A stretch of DNA of 64,000 nt. Origin: Bacillus xiapuensis (lineage in GTDB: Bacteria; Bacillota; Bacilli; Bacillales; Domibacillaceae). A program made the position numbers and the translations under genes. The notes under the pieces are model-generated. The model saw only the letters and a program-made list of their open reading frames with translations. It did no database searches and was not told the origin of the DNA. The stretch is from contig NZ_KZ454940.1 in NCBI RefSeq assembly GCF_002797355.1, forward strand, positions 62,001 through 126,000. Reading direction: 5' to 3'. Below, piece by piece: positions 38,127-47,164 of this stretch. Position 1 is the first letter of the stretch. Each line of letters starts with the position of its first letter.

Positions 38127-38154
38127 AAAAGCCAGCGGCAGTCGCTGGCTTTTT
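38127..38154. terminator. Bidirectional terminator
   Basis: AAAAGCCAGCG pairs with CGCTGGCTTTT around a 5-base loop, 18 bases after the small minus-strand ORF at 38172. Confidence 0.75.
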
Positions 38155-38171
38155 CTCATTCTTCAAGCTGG

Positions 38172-38333
38172 TTATGATAAATGGTTGATAAATTTCCGAT
38201 TGAAATCGGCAACCATTCGGCGGCTTTCCACGTATTCTTCTTCGCGCTGGCGTTCTACATCCATCCTCACTTCATGCTTTCGACTGTACACCTCATATCC
38301 GACCCCGCGGGCTCCATGCATAGCCTTCTCCAT
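38172..38333 (-). CDS. Possible small protein of 53 residues
   Basis: Minus-strand frame beginning MEKAMHGARGVGYEVYSRKH and ending with the very charged RMDVERQREEEYVESRR. The composition looks like real coding sequence, and a terminator follows directly. The frame is open further upstream (to about 38385) without a standard start; AAAGGA near 38388 could serve a longer product starting at ATT. No family recognised. The stretch 38334-38594 otherwise shows nothing. Confidence 0.45.
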   Translation of the reverse strand: MEKAMHGARGVGYEVYSRKHEVRMDVERQREEEYVESRRMVADFNRKFINHLS

Positions 38334-38594
38334 GCCTTCTGTGTACTGTAAATTGAGTGAGTGTAACGAGTTAATAGGGAATCAATCCTTTCAGTTTTTA
38401 AATCATATTGATTTACACTATTGATCGTAACAGTTTTGCCTTTATTCTACAAAAGGCATTTGACTGCTTATCAACTGATCAAGGGTGATCTCAAGCAGTG
38501 ACACTCTTTATATAACCGCATTCTTAAAATATAAACCCTTTTCTCCCGAATTCTAACTATTGTGAGATTATTCTTCCCTTCTATTAACAGATCC

Positions 38595-38954
38595 CTATTT
38601 CCCGCTCCATTCGCGAATCGCTTCTTGCACGAGCGTGACACTTTGACTCATGACGGCTCCTGCACCAAAGGCAGCCGCTACGCCCAGCGCCTCATACATC
38701 TCTTTCTCGCTGCATCCCTGTTCCAAACATCCCTTTACATGATAGATGATGCAATATTCATCTTGGGCAAATACACTGATCCCAAGTGCAATTAATTGTT
38801 TTTCCTTTTGACTAACTTCCCCTTCCTGGAAACAAGTGGCCGTAAACTGATTATATTGATGAGCCAGCTTTGGCATCTTCTCCGCAAACACACCCAGCCC
38901 TTCTTTGTATTCCAGCAGTGCTTCCTCAATGAAAGAATACTCTTCTTCCTCCAT
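38595..38954 (-). CDS. Carboxymuconolactone decarboxylase-family protein (AhpD-like)
   Basis: Helical protein of 119 residues. The AhpD-type motif appears as EYCIIYHVKGCLEQG: the first Cys and the His are kept, while the second Cys of CxxC is Tyr. Thus it is unlikely to have the AhpD disulfide reductase chemistry. Lies between suf and metNIQ as in related Bacillaceae. Function unknown. Confidence 0.8.
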   Translation of the reverse strand: MEEEEYSFIEEALLEYKEGLGVFAEKMPKLAHQYNQFTATCFQEGEVSQKEKQLIALGISVFAQDEYCIIYHVKGCLEQGCSEKEMYEALGVAAAFGAGAVMSQSVTLVQEAIREWSGK

Positions 38955-39036
38955 TCTTCGTCCCTCCTTCCATTAATCTTCCTATAATATGCACCGGACA
39001 ATTTCTTCTTATTCTTTCCTTAAAAACAGGCGCACC

Positions 39037-39076
39037 GAAAAAAGCTTGCGAAAAGAATTCTTTTCGCAAGCTTTTC
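39037..39076 (-). terminator. Terminator of metNIQ
   Basis: Perfect palindrome: AAAAGCTTGCGAAAAGAA with its complement, centred on GAATTC, followed by a T-run on the minus strand. Confidence 0.85.
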
Positions 39077-39083
39077 TTCTATA

Positions 39084-39923
39084 TTATTCTGATACTGGAA
39101 CAACGGCGCCATTCCATTCTTTCTTAATAAAATCTTGAATCTCTTTGGAGCGTAAAACTTCGATCAGCGCTTTAATCTTATCGGATGATTCATCACCGCT
39201 GCGGACAGCGACCACATTGACGTAAGGTGATTCTTTATCTTCAATGACAATGGAATCCTTCATTGGATCCAAGCCGTTGTCGATGGCGAAATTGGAGTTG
39301 ATCACAACCGCATCCCCTTCACCATTGTTATAAGCTTGCGGTAAGAAGGATGGTTCAAAATTATAGTCAAACGCTAAGTCTTTTTTATTTTCTGCAATGT
39401 CTTCAATTGTAGCTTCTTCTTTTTTCACGCCATCTTTGAGCTTGATTAATCCTTCTTTTTCAAGCAATGTCAGCACGCGCCCATGGTCAGCAACTGAGCT
39501 GCTCAGTAAGATCTTCGCTCCTTTTGGAAGTTCATCTAAGCTCTTGTATTTCTTAGAATAGACGCCGATTGGTTCGATGTGAATGCCGCCAGCGTTCTCA
39601 AATTTATAGCCGTGCTCCTTCTTTTGATTTTCCAAGAATGGAATATGCTGATAATAGTTGGCATCTAAAGAGCCTTCATCCAGCGCTTTATTAGGCAAAA
39701 TGTAGTCCTGGAATGTTTCGATTTTCAGATCGTATCCTTTTTCTTTCATTAAAGGCTGCGCTTCTTTTAGAATGGCGGCATGCGGCACGTTAGAGGCTCC
39801 AACGACCAGCTCCTTGTCATTTCCGCCTTCTGACTTTCCTTTTTCTTTTTCATCTGAGCCTCCGCACGCGGCCAAAGCCAATACGACAGAAGCTGTTAAT
39901 AATGCGGCTAACCATTTTTTCAT
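39084..39923 (-). CDS. metQ: Methionine ABC transporter, substrate-binding lipoprotein
   Basis: Lipoprotein of 279 residues of the NlpA/MetQ family. Signal peptide ends at the lipobox LAACGG (Cys20). The mature protein has VGASNVPHAAILKEAQPLM and YYQHIPFLENQKKEHG, typical of D/L-methionine-binding MetQ. Last gene of metNIQ, under a SAM-I riboswitch. Confidence 0.94.
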   Translation of the reverse strand: MKKWLAALLTASVVLALAACGGSDEKEKGKSEGGNDKELVVGASNVPHAAILKEAQPLMKEKGYDLKIETFQDYILPNKALDEGSLDANYYQHIPFLENQKKEHGYKFENAGGIHIEPIGVYSKKYKSLDELPKGAKILLSSSVADHGRVLTLLEKEGLIKLKDGVKKEEATIEDIAENKKDLAFDYNFEPSFLPQAYNNGEGDAVVINSNFAIDNGLDPMKDSIVIEDKESPYVNVVAVRSGDESSDKIKALIEVLRSKEIQDFIKKEWNGAVVPVSE

Positions 39924-39941
39924 TTGTTTCCCCTCCTGATA

Positions 39942-40610
39942 TTATCGTTTATCTAATTTTGAGGTGAGCAAGTCACCGATTAGCTGAATCACAAATACAA
40001 TCACAAGAATGACAATCGTAGCGATGATGGTGACGTCATTGCGGCTGCGCTGGAATCCGTCCAAATAAGCGAGATTGCCCAGCCCGCCAGCGCCGATTAC
40101 TCCCGCCATCGCGGTGTAGCCGACTAACGCAATCGCCGTAACCGTAATGCCGGAAACGAGCGCCGGCATAGATTCCGGCAGCAATACTTTAAATATAATC
40201 GTGCTTGTTTTTGCTCCCATTGATCGCGCTGCCTCTATCACACCTTTGTCAATTTCCCGCAAGCCGATTTCCACCATTCGCGCATAGAAAGGGGCCGCTC
40301 CAATGATCAGCGCCGGCAGCGCCGCATTCTCGCCAATCATTGACCCCACCATCGCTTTTGTAAACGGAATTAATAAAACGATTAAAATAATGAAAGGAAT
40401 CGAACGGAAGATATTCACAAAAGCCGCTACAACAGCATACACCGGCTTGTTCTCCCAAATTTGGCTTTTCGATGTCAGAAATAACAACAAGCCAAGGAAG
40501 ATCCCGAGAATAAAGGTGGCCGCAACGGATACTCCTGTCATATACAGCGTTTCAACGGTCGCTTCCCAAATATCCGGCCATTCCACATTTGGAAACCACT
40601 TTTCAAGCAT
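39942..40610 (-). CDS. metI: Methionine ABC transporter, permease
   Basis: Permease of 222 residues with about five membrane segments; the EAA loop is visible in EAARSMGAKTSTIIFKVLLPE. ATG overlaps metN by 8 bases. Named metP in B. subtilis. Confidence 0.94.
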   Translation of the reverse strand: MLEKWFPNVEWPDIWEATVETLYMTGVSVAATFILGIFLGLLLFLTSKSQIWENKPVYAVVAAFVNIFRSIPFIILIVLLIPFTKAMVGSMIGENAALPALIIGAAPFYARMVEIGLREIDKGVIEAARSMGAKTSTIIFKVLLPESMPALVSGITVTAIALVGYTAMAGVIGAGGLGNLAYLDGFQRSRNDVTIIATIVILVIVFVIQLIGDLLTSKLDKR

Positions 40611-41628
40611 TTGAGATCACCTCCGAGCCCACTTGATGTTCTTCTAAATAATGAACGGCTCTTGTCACTTCTTCGGCCGGTCCTGTGACATGCACAAACA
40701 GCGATCCGTAAGCTCCATGCTGGGTCTGTGATACTTTGCCCTGCACGATATTAACCGTGACATGGAAACGGCGGATCAGTTCGGTAATGACCGGCTGCTC
40801 GGCTGTTTCGCCGATGAAAGTCAGCTTGATCACTTTCCCTTCAGGAAATTGTTCCAGCAAATGCTCCATTGTTTCTTTTGATTCCTCCGGTTCGGTAACC
40901 TGCTGGACAAAGCGCTGCGTAATAGGCTGCTGCGGATTCCTGAATACATCAAGCACGGAACCAAGCTCGACGATGCGGCCGGATTCCATGACAGCAACGC
41001 GGTGGCAGATTTTTCGGATCACGTGCATTTCATGGGTGATTAAGACAATGGTTAAGCCCAGCCGCTGATTGATATCGACAAGCAATTCCAAAATGGCATC
41101 CGTTGTTTGCGGATCAAGAGCCGAGGTGGCTTCATCGCACAACAGCACCTTCGGATTATTTGCCAGCGCCCGGGCGATGCCGACCCGCTGCTTTTGCCCG
41201 CCGCTTAATTGGGAAGGATAGGCATCCTCCCGCCCTTCAAGCTCTACAAGCTTTATTAGCTCATCGACTCGCTGCTGCCGTTTCGATTTCTCGACTCCGG
41301 CAATTTCAAGCGGAAATGCGATATTTTCCCGGACTGTTCTTGACCACAGCAAGTTAAAATGCTGAAAGATCATGCTTATCTCTTGACGCGCCTGCCGCAA
41401 TTCTGTCCCCCGAATATGGGATACTTTGCGTCCGGCCACTTCCACCGATCCGTCCGACGGAGCCTCAAGGCCATTCAGCATGCGGATCAGCGTACTCTTC
41501 CCCGCTCCGCTGTACCCAATCACTCCGAATATCTCGCCTTTTTCTATCGATAAATTGATCTGATCGACAGCTGTAACGTCTCCATTCCTTGTTGAAAAGA
41601 TCTTCTTCACATTGGAAATCGAAATCAT
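40603..41628 (-). CDS. metN: Methionine ABC transporter, ATP-binding protein
   Basis: ABC ATPase of 341 residues: Walker A GYSGAGKST, signature LSGGQKQRVGIA, Walker B LLCDEATSALD, and a C-terminal NIL regulatory domain (about 265-340), by which internal methionine inhibits transport in MetN proteins. First gene after the S-box. Confidence 0.95.
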   Translation of the reverse strand: MISISNVKKIFSTRNGDVTAVDQINLSIEKGEIFGVIGYSGAGKSTLIRMLNGLEAPSDGSVEVAGRKVSHIRGTELRQARQEISMIFQHFNLLWSRTVRENIAFPLEIAGVEKSKRQQRVDELIKLVELEGREDAYPSQLSGGQKQRVGIARALANNPKVLLCDEATSALDPQTTDAILELLVDINQRLGLTIVLITHEMHVIRKICHRVAVMESGRIVELGSVLDVFRNPQQPITQRFVQQVTEPEESKETMEHLLEQFPEGKVIKLTFIGETAEQPVITELIRRFHVTVNIVQGKVSQTQHGAYGSLFVHVTGPAEEVTRAVHYLEEHQVGSEVISNA

Positions 41629-41662
41629 GATGCCTCACTCCTCCTTCAACTGGCCAGATAAA

Positions 41663-41699
41663 TGAAAAACGCCTTTCTGCAAAATGAGCAGAAAGGCGT
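41663..41699 (-). terminator. Terminator of the SAM-I riboswitch
   Basis: CGCCTTTCTGC pairs with GCAGAAAGGCG and is followed by TTTTTC on the minus strand. Confidence 0.88.
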
Positions 41700-41717
41700 G
41701 TACAATCCAAGTCCTTC

Positions 41718-41832
41718 CTCTCATCTCTCAAAGCATAGCGCTTTGTGTGAATTGGCACCTTTTCAGCTTTCGTTTGCTGACGGTTGCCGGGCATCATAGG
41801 GCACATCCCTCCGCCTCTCTTGATAAGAGTAT
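41718..41832 (-). ncRNA. SAM-I riboswitch (S-box) of metNIQ
   Basis: Minus strand carries CTCTTATCAAGAGAGGCGGA, GATGCCCGGCAACC and AAGGTGCCAATTC, the conserved S-box core in order, then a closing strand (GAGAGATGAGAGG) and terminator. Excess S-adenosylmethionine is expected to stop transcription. Confidence 0.95.
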
Positions 41833-41895
41833 TTTAATATGCAATTTGTAATTGAACCGATTTTATCACTCTTGTTTGAATTTTGTCAACATTTT

Positions 41896-42237
41896 TTATG
41901 CACTGTTTTTATAAGAGCGGCACAGCCAAACGAAAGATTCAAACCACAGCTGGAACCGGTAAAGACCTGTCATTTCTACCTCACCGAGGCGAAGCTGAAA
42001 ACGAAGCTGCTGTTCTCCAGCCAACAGCTCAGCGAGGCTCTCTTCCTTTCCGCGAAGGCGCAGCTGCCATTTTCCTGAAACGTCAGGACTGAAGTCCACC
42101 CCCTGCTGATTCACCATCAGAATCCATGTTTGCTTTTCCCCTTCCAAAAGCACGCCCACAGGCTCTGCCGGCAAAATCGCTTGAATATGCCTCCGCTCCC
42201 GGCACGCTGACTGAATTGCCAAAAAACACTCTCTCAT
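41896..42237 (-). CDS. Small SCP2-like protein of unknown role
   Basis: Protein of 113 residues. The middle fits an SCP2-type sterol-carrier fold: WILMVNQQGVDFSPDVSGKW, then ESLAELLAGEQQLRF. ATG with AGGAGGAG five bases upstream. No ligand residues can be assigned. Confidence 0.6.
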   Translation of the reverse strand: MRECFLAIQSACRERRHIQAILPAEPVGVLLEGEKQTWILMVNQQGVDFSPDVSGKWQLRLRGKEESLAELLAGEQQLRFQLRLGEVEMTGLYRFQLWFESFVWLCRSYKNSA

Positions 42238-42322
42238 CGCCGCTCCTCCTCTGCTCCTTCTTTATCTTACATAGTTCCCTCCCTCCGTCCCGTTCCCTTC
42301 CAAAATCGCTCGACAAAATTCA

Positions 42323-42360
42323 AGAAAAGCGGAAAGAGGCTGGTGCTGCTGCGACAAATT
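42323..42360 (+). repeat. Possible truncated copy of the structured repeat
   Basis: GAAAAGCGGAAAGAGGCTGG followed by CTGCGACAAATTTCC resembles the 5' end of the repeat units at 20.2 and 56 kb (GAAAAGCGGAAG, then GCGACAAGC). The 3' half is absent. Confidence 0.35.
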
Positions 42361-42363
42361 TCC

Positions 42364-42400
42364 CCATAAAAAAGATCCCTACCCACTAAAAGGGCAGGAA
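42364..42400 (-). terminator. Terminator of yusE
   Basis: On the minus strand GATTCCTGCCC pairs imperfectly with GGGTAGGGATC and is followed by TTTTTT. Confidence 0.7.
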
Positions 42401-42709
42401 TCATGATCCGTCATTTGTTAATTTTTCATATATATGCGGGACGGACTGAAAGGCGTAAATCTTCTCTCTCAGCTGTCCTTCTTTAAATATAAGCAGACAC
42501 GGGACACTTTCAATGCTGTACCGCTCGGCAAAATCTTCATGGTAGTTTAAATCAATGCGAAACCAACTGTAATTCTTTACGATTTGCTCAACCACATCAA
42601 GCATTTTTCCCGCTATCTGGCATGTGCCGCACATGGGTGCATATGCATAAATCGCTGTTTTATCCTTTTGTTGTATAGCCTTCAGCAATTTCTCTGTTGA
42701 CATCTTCAT
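42401..42709 (-). CDS. yusE: Thioredoxin-like protein YusE
   Basis: Thioredoxin-fold protein of 102 residues with active site CGTC in APMCGTCQIAGK and the cis-proline region SVPCLLIFKEG. Start either ATG 42709 (overlapping the yusF stop as ATGA) or ATG 42703, which is better spaced from AAAGGA. Likely a cytosolic redox protein. Confidence 0.88.
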   Translation of the reverse strand: MKMSTEKLLKAIQQKDKTAIYAYAPMCGTCQIAGKMLDVVEQIVKNYSWFRIDLNYHEDFAERYSIESVPCLLIFKEGQLREKIYAFQSVPHIYEKLTNDGS

Positions 42710-43056
42710 CCATCCTTTAACAAAAACTCTCCGTGGATATCAATATTTGCGCTTATTAGCACAGACGCTAAATGACGATAGGGGGCTGCTGCCACCTCTT
42801 TATATATTCGGTCTATATAAAGGTGATGCGCTTCCGGCAATTCACGAATAAATTGACGGCGCAGCTTCTCTCCCGCTTCATCGGCATCCACTAAAATATA
42901 CACATCTCTCCCGATCAGTTCTTCAATTAATTCATCAAGCTTGCTGATGCCGATCGTTCCATTTGTACAAATAATGTCGACAGGTTCCTTAATGATGGTT
43001 TGAACTTTTCTTTTATCAGACGTTCCTTCGACAATTATCGCTTTATCCGGCCACAT
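42706..43056 (-). CDS. yusF: Toprim-domain protein YusF
   Basis: Protein of 116 residues with a small Toprim domain: catalytic Glu in AIIVEGTSDKR and the metal-binding DxD in YILVDADEAGEK. Toprim domains occur in primases and RNase M5-type nucleases. ATG 43056 is six bases after AAAGGGTG; the frame extends to 43110. The substrate is unknown. Confidence 0.85.
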   Translation of the reverse strand: MWPDKAIIVEGTSDKRKVQTIIKEPVDIICTNGTIGISKLDELIEELIGRDVYILVDADEAGEKLRRQFIRELPEAHHLYIDRIYKEVAAAPYRHLASVLISANIDIHGEFLLKDG

Positions 43057-43099
43057 TGACATCACCCTTTGCCTTGTACTCCGATAGTCTCTATTCTGA

Positions 43100-43134
43100 T
43101 AAAAAAACACTTCCCGAGCAGGAAGCGTTTTTTT
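43100..43134 (-). terminator. Terminator of gcvH
   Basis: AACGCTTCC pairs with GGAAGTGTT, T7 follows on the minus strand. Confidence 0.78.
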
Positions 43135-43139
43135 AATGA

Positions 43140-43523
43140 TTAGTCTTCTTTGACCATTTCTTCGTATTGTTCAGCGGTCATTAAATCATCAAGCTGTGAA
43201 GAATCTGCTAACTCCACAACGATCATCCATGCTTTTTCATATGGAGATTCATTGACGAACTCAGGGTTATCGTCCAAATCTTCATTGACTTCTACTACTT
43301 TCCCGCTGACCGGCGCATATAATTCTGAAACGGTTTTAACGGATTCTACGCTGCCGAATGGCTCGTCCGCAGTGATTTCATCTCCTACAGACGGCAGTTC
43401 AACAAACACGATATCGCCAAGTTCAGATTGTGCAAACTCAGTAATCCCGATGCGCACTTTGTTTCCTTCTGTTTTCACCCATTCATGTTCTTCAGAATAA
43501 CGCAATTCTTTTGGCGTATTCAT
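43140..43523 (-). CDS. gcvH: Glycine cleavage system H protein
   Basis: Lipoyl carrier protein of 127 residues. Lipoyl-lysine site in [20 protein letters not shown]-terminus [20 protein letters not shown] is typical. Shuttles the aminomethyl group in glycine cleavage and in Bacillus is the entry point for lipoate assembly, so it is a partner of LipA at 18.1 kb. Confidence 0.97.
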   Translation of the reverse strand: MNTPKELRYSEEHEWVKTEGNKVRIGITEFAQSELGDIVFVELPSVGDEITADEPFGSVESVKTVSELYAPVSGKVVEVNEDLDDNPEFVNESPYEKAWMIVVELADSSQLDDLMTAEQYEEMVKED

Positions 43524-43592
43524 ATTATCCCTCCATTACTTCATTTCACTTAAACTTTACCTATTCTGTCAACACAAAGCAAGCAATCTTTC

Positions 43593-43955
43593 TTATTGCG
43601 GCCGCCATTCTTTTTCAAACGTTTCTTCGTTAAATCCAACCGTCACTTTATGACCGTCCGCAGTCAGCGGCCGCTTTATTAACATGCCGTCAGAGGCGAG
43701 AATTTCCAAGAGTTCTTCCTCGGAAGCGGTCTTTACTTTGTCCTTCAAGCCAAGCTCGCGATATTTGCGGCCGCTTGTGTTAAAAAACTTCTTCAATTCC
43801 AGTCCGCTTTTATGATACATTTCCTTTAATTCCTCTTTAGAAGGCGGATGTTCCACAATATTTATGTCTTGAACGTCCACTCCGTTTTCTTCCAGCCACT
43901 TTTTAGCTTTGCGGCAGGTTCCGCATTTAGGATACCAATAAAATGTCAACGCCAT
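43593..43955 (-). CDS. yusI: Spx/ArsC-family protein YusI
   Basis: ArsC/Spx-type thioredoxin-fold protein of 120 residues with KCGTCRKAKKWL (CxxC as in Spx-group members) and the family RPLTADGHKVTVGFNE. Related to Spx regulators and arsenate reductases; the actual function is unknown. Confidence 0.88.
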   Translation of the reverse strand: MALTFYWYPKCGTCRKAKKWLEENGVDVQDINIVEHPPSKEELKEMYHKSGLELKKFFNTSGRKYRELGLKDKVKTASEEELLEILASDGMLIKRPLTADGHKVTVGFNEETFEKEWRPQ

Positions 43956-44119
43956 ACATCGCCGGCCTCCAATCCTATACTATTCACCTTTGAATTTCGA
44001 CGCCGTTTTCATTTCTCCTGCTTTTTCATGGGATTGGATCTGAGGATTCGATTGTATTTTGCTCATTCACGCCCGTAATAAAAGCTGTACCGCCCGTATT
44101 TTCATAAATTCCGGCCGAA

Positions 44120-44152
44120 ATATAAACGTCCGCGCATTCGGCGGACGTTTCC
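44120..44152 (-). terminator. Terminator of fadN-fadA-fadE
   Basis: AAACGTCCGC pairs with GCGGACGTTT; TATATTT follows on the minus strand. The stem begins a few bases past the fadE stop. Confidence 0.65.
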
Positions 44153-44155
44153 TTG

Positions 44156-45943
44156 TTAGATGATGTATTTTTCCGCTCGGATGAGTCTTTCAGCAGCTTC
44201 CCGTTTTTTAGCGATAAGATTATGCGGGTTCGAGCGTATCAGTTTGCGCAAGACGGAGAGCATCACGCGCAAATTGTCGCCGGATTCGACGGCGAGAAGT
44301 GTCTCTTTCGCATGGGCTTCAATTTCACTGAACGCCTCCTGACAGAATATCTCTGTGTAGAGCCGCTTTTGTATATTCTTCTCTTCCCCCGTTCGGGCGA
44401 TTGCTTTTTCTGTGCGGAGAACAGCCGATTCCATCGCATAAATAAGGTTGACCATATCCGCCAGATTAGCTAAGACTTCCTGTTCTTTTTCTAGCTGTTT
44501 GCCATAGGTCTGAACGGTGAGCCCCGCAGCGAGCAATCCGATTTTTTTGGCGTTTTTCACCAGATACTTCTCTTGGGCTAAAGGTTCTGAACTCACCTCT
44601 TGCGGCATGAGCATCATCAATTCGCTTTGCAGTTCCTGAGCTTTTTCTAACAGCGGCAGCTCCCCCTTAAACGCTTTGCGGACATAAGTGCCAGGAACGA
44701 GAAGGCGGTTGATTTCGTTCGTTCCTTCAAAAATGCGGTTGATACGGGAATCGCGATACATGCGGGCGATCTCATATTCTTCCATGAAACCGTACCCCCC
44801 GTGGAGCTGCACGCCTTCATCGACCACGTAATCCAACACTTCCGTTCCGAACACCTTCGCTAAGGAACACTCGATTGCGTACTCAGCAATGGAACGAGCA
44901 ACTGCTAAACCGTCTGCCTGCTCTGCAGCAGACAGCTGGCTCATACGCTCTTCAACATAGCCCACTGTCCGATAAATCGAGCTTTCGCTTGCGTATATTT
45001 TCGCCCCCATCGTCGCGAATTTCTCTTTCGTTAAGTTGAAAGAGGAGATCGGCGTGTTAAATTGTTTGCGCTCATTGGCGTATGCCAAGGTGATATCCAG
45101 CGCGCGCTTGGAACTGCCGACCGACCCGACGCCGAGCTTGTAACGGCCGATATTTAAAATATTGAAGGCGATCACATGACCGCGGCCGGCTTCTCCAAGC
45201 AAGTTTTCTTTCGGAACGATTGCGTCTTGTAAAATTAAGGTTCGCGTAGAAGAGCTTTTGATGCCCATCTTGTCTTCTTCTAATCCCGTCGAAACGCCCG
45301 GAAACTGCCGCTCTACGATAAAAGCGGAAAAGTGCTCACCGTCTATTTTGGCATATACAATAAATAGATCTGCAAATCCGGCATTCGTAATCCATTGTTT
45401 CTCGCCGTTTAAGATATAATGCGTGCCAGCTTCGTTTAACCTCGCCGATGTTTTGGCACCGAGCGCATCCGACCCTGATCCCGGCTCTGTCAAGGCGTAG
45501 GCAGCGATTTTTTCTCCTGTATTTAAAAGCGGCAGGTATGCTTGCTTTTGTTCTTCATTTCCGAATAAAACGATGGGCAGGGAGCCGATCCCAACATGCG
45601 CGCCATGCGTGACGGAAAATCCTCCGGCTGCCGCCATTCTTTCGGCAATCAGCGCGGAGCTGACTTTGTCCAAACCTAATCCCCCATATTCTTCTGGGAT
45701 ATCTGCGCTCAATAGCCCTAGCTCCCCGGCTTCCTGCAAAAGCTTCACCGAACGGTCAAATTCGTGCTTTTCCAAATAAGGCACTTGCGGAAGCACGCTG
45801 TTCATAACAAACTCTTCGGTCGTTTTCGCAATCATTTTCTGTTCATCGGTGAAATCCTCCGGTGTGAATATCTGTTCATACGTCATATCTTCAAGTAAAA
45901 AGGCTCCGCCTTTAACCGCCTGATTTTCTGTTTGATTGGCCAT
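44156..45943 (-). CDS. fadE: Acyl-CoA dehydrogenase FadE (YusJ)
   Basis: FAD-dependent acyl-CoA dehydrogenase of 595 residues, the first oxidation step of fatty-acid degradation. Seen: YALTEPGSGSDALGAKTSA, KQWITNAGFADLF and the catalytic glutamate region YRDSRINRIFEGTNEINRL. The C-terminal extension of about 190 residues is typical of YusJ. ATG 45943 follows GGGGAGG; the frame extends upstream into fadA. Confidence 0.95.
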   Translation of the reverse strand: MANQTENQAVKGGAFLLEDMTYEQIFTPEDFTDEQKMIAKTTEEFVMNSVLPQVPYLEKHEFDRSVKLLQEAGELGLLSADIPEEYGGLGLDKVSSALIAERMAAAGGFSVTHGAHVGIGSLPIVLFGNEEQKQAYLPLLNTGEKIAAYALTEPGSGSDALGAKTSARLNEAGTHYILNGEKQWITNAGFADLFIVYAKIDGEHFSAFIVERQFPGVSTGLEEDKMGIKSSSTRTLILQDAIVPKENLLGEAGRGHVIAFNILNIGRYKLGVGSVGSSKRALDITLAYANERKQFNTPISSFNLTKEKFATMGAKIYASESSIYRTVGYVEERMSQLSAAEQADGLAVARSIAEYAIECSLAKVFGTEVLDYVVDEGVQLHGGYGFMEEYEIARMYRDSRINRIFEGTNEINRLLVPGTYVRKAFKGELPLLEKAQELQSELMMLMPQEVSSEPLAQEKYLVKNAKKIGLLAAGLTVQTYGKQLEKEQEVLANLADMVNLIYAMESAVLRTEKAIARTGEEKNIQKRLYTEIFCQEAFSEIEAHAKETLLAVESGDNLRVMLSVLRKLIRSNPHNLIAKKREAAERLIRAEKYII

Positions 45944-45966
45944 GCTTCTTCCTCCCCTTTGTTCGA

Positions 45967-47142
45967 TTATATTAGCTCGAATACACCGGCTGCCCCCATG
46001 CCGCCGCCGATACACATCGTGACTAGACCAAACTGCTCTTGGCGCCTCTTCATCTCGTGAATTAACGATAGAGTCAGCTTCGTCCCCGTACAGCCTAACG
46101 GATGGCCAAGGGCGATAGCTCCGCCGTTGACATTCACTCTTTCTTCATCTAATCTCAGCTCGCGAATGACTTGAATCGCCTGTGAGGCAAAAGCTTCATT
46201 CAGTTCAATCAGCCCGATATCAGACAGCTCCAACCCAGCAAGCTTCAATGCTTTAGGAACGGCTGTGACCGGGCCGACTCCCATAATTTCCGGCGGCACA
46301 CCTCCCACAGCAAAGGAACGAAACTTAGCTAGCGGCGCTAATCCCAATGAATCTGCCCTTTCCCTCTCCATCACCATTACCGCTGCCGCGCCATCACTTG
46401 TTTGCGAAGCATTTCCCGCTGTTACTGTGCCTGCAATAGAGAAAACGGGGCGCAGCTTAGCCAATGTTTCCTTATTAGTCTCAGGGCGCACTCCTTCATC
46501 CTGATCAAAGCTGATCTCTGTTTCAATGATTTGATGATCTGATCCAATGCGATGCAGCTTGACGGGCACTGGAACGATTTCATCGACAAATTTTCCATCA
46601 GCGAGCGCTTTCGCCGCCCGCTGATGGCTGCGCACCGCGAACGCATCCTGTTCTTCCCGCGTAATTCCGTATTTCTTGGCAACTTCTTCGGCCGTATGCC
46701 CCATGCTCATATAATATTCCGGAGCCTGTTCAGCAAGCTGGACATTCGGCCGGACGATATGGCCCATCATTGGAACCTTACTCATCGATTCAACTCCGCC
46801 GGCAATAATCGTCTGGGCATGACCGATCATAATGCGCTCAGCCGCATAAGCGATCGCCTGCAAGCCGGAGGAGCAGTAGCGGTTGATAGTGATGGCCGGC
46901 ACGGTATAAGGAAGGCCAGCCAGCGCCCCGATATTTCTTGCCATATTGAGCCCTTGTTCTGCTTCCGGCGTTGCACAGCCAATAATGATATCATCAATTT
47001 CTCCTTCATAATGACCTGCCCGCCGCAAGCTTTCTTTGACCGCAAGCGCACCGAGATCATCCGGTCGCAGGGTGGCAAGCGTTCCCTTTTTCGCGCGTCC
47101 GACTGGCGTTCTGGCTCCTGCTACGATGACCGCTTCCTTCAT
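45967..47142 (-). CDS. fadA: Acetyl-CoA acyltransferase FadA (YusK)
   Basis: Thiolase of 391 residues. Active cysteine in [16 protein letters not shown], conserved [25 protein letters not shown] with the histidine and the second cysteine in CIGGGMGAA. Performs the thiolytic step of beta-oxidation. Confidence 0.96.
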   Translation of the reverse strand: MKEAVIVAGARTPVGRAKKGTLATLRPDDLGALAVKESLRRAGHYEGEIDDIIIGCATPEAEQGLNMARNIGALAGLPYTVPAITINRYCSSGLQAIAYAAERIMIGHAQTIIAGGVESMSKVPMMGHIVRPNVQLAEQAPEYYMSMGHTAEEVAKKYGITREEQDAFAVRSHQRAAKALADGKFVDEIVPVPVKLHRIGSDHQIIETEISFDQDEGVRPETNKETLAKLRPVFSIAGTVTAGNASQTSDGAAAVMVMERERADSLGLAPLAKFRSFAVGGVPPEIMGVGPVTAVPKALKLAGLELSDIGLIELNEAFASQAIQVIRELRLDEERVNVNGGAIALGHPLGCTGTKLTLSLIHEMKRRQEQFGLVTMCIGGGMGAAGVFELI

Positions 47143-47164
47143 TCTTCCTTCTCCCCCTTGCCGT

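Noticed and set aside
41465-41806. A 113-residue minus-strand frame upstream of metN
   Set aside because: Most of it is the SAM-I riboswitch and its terminator.
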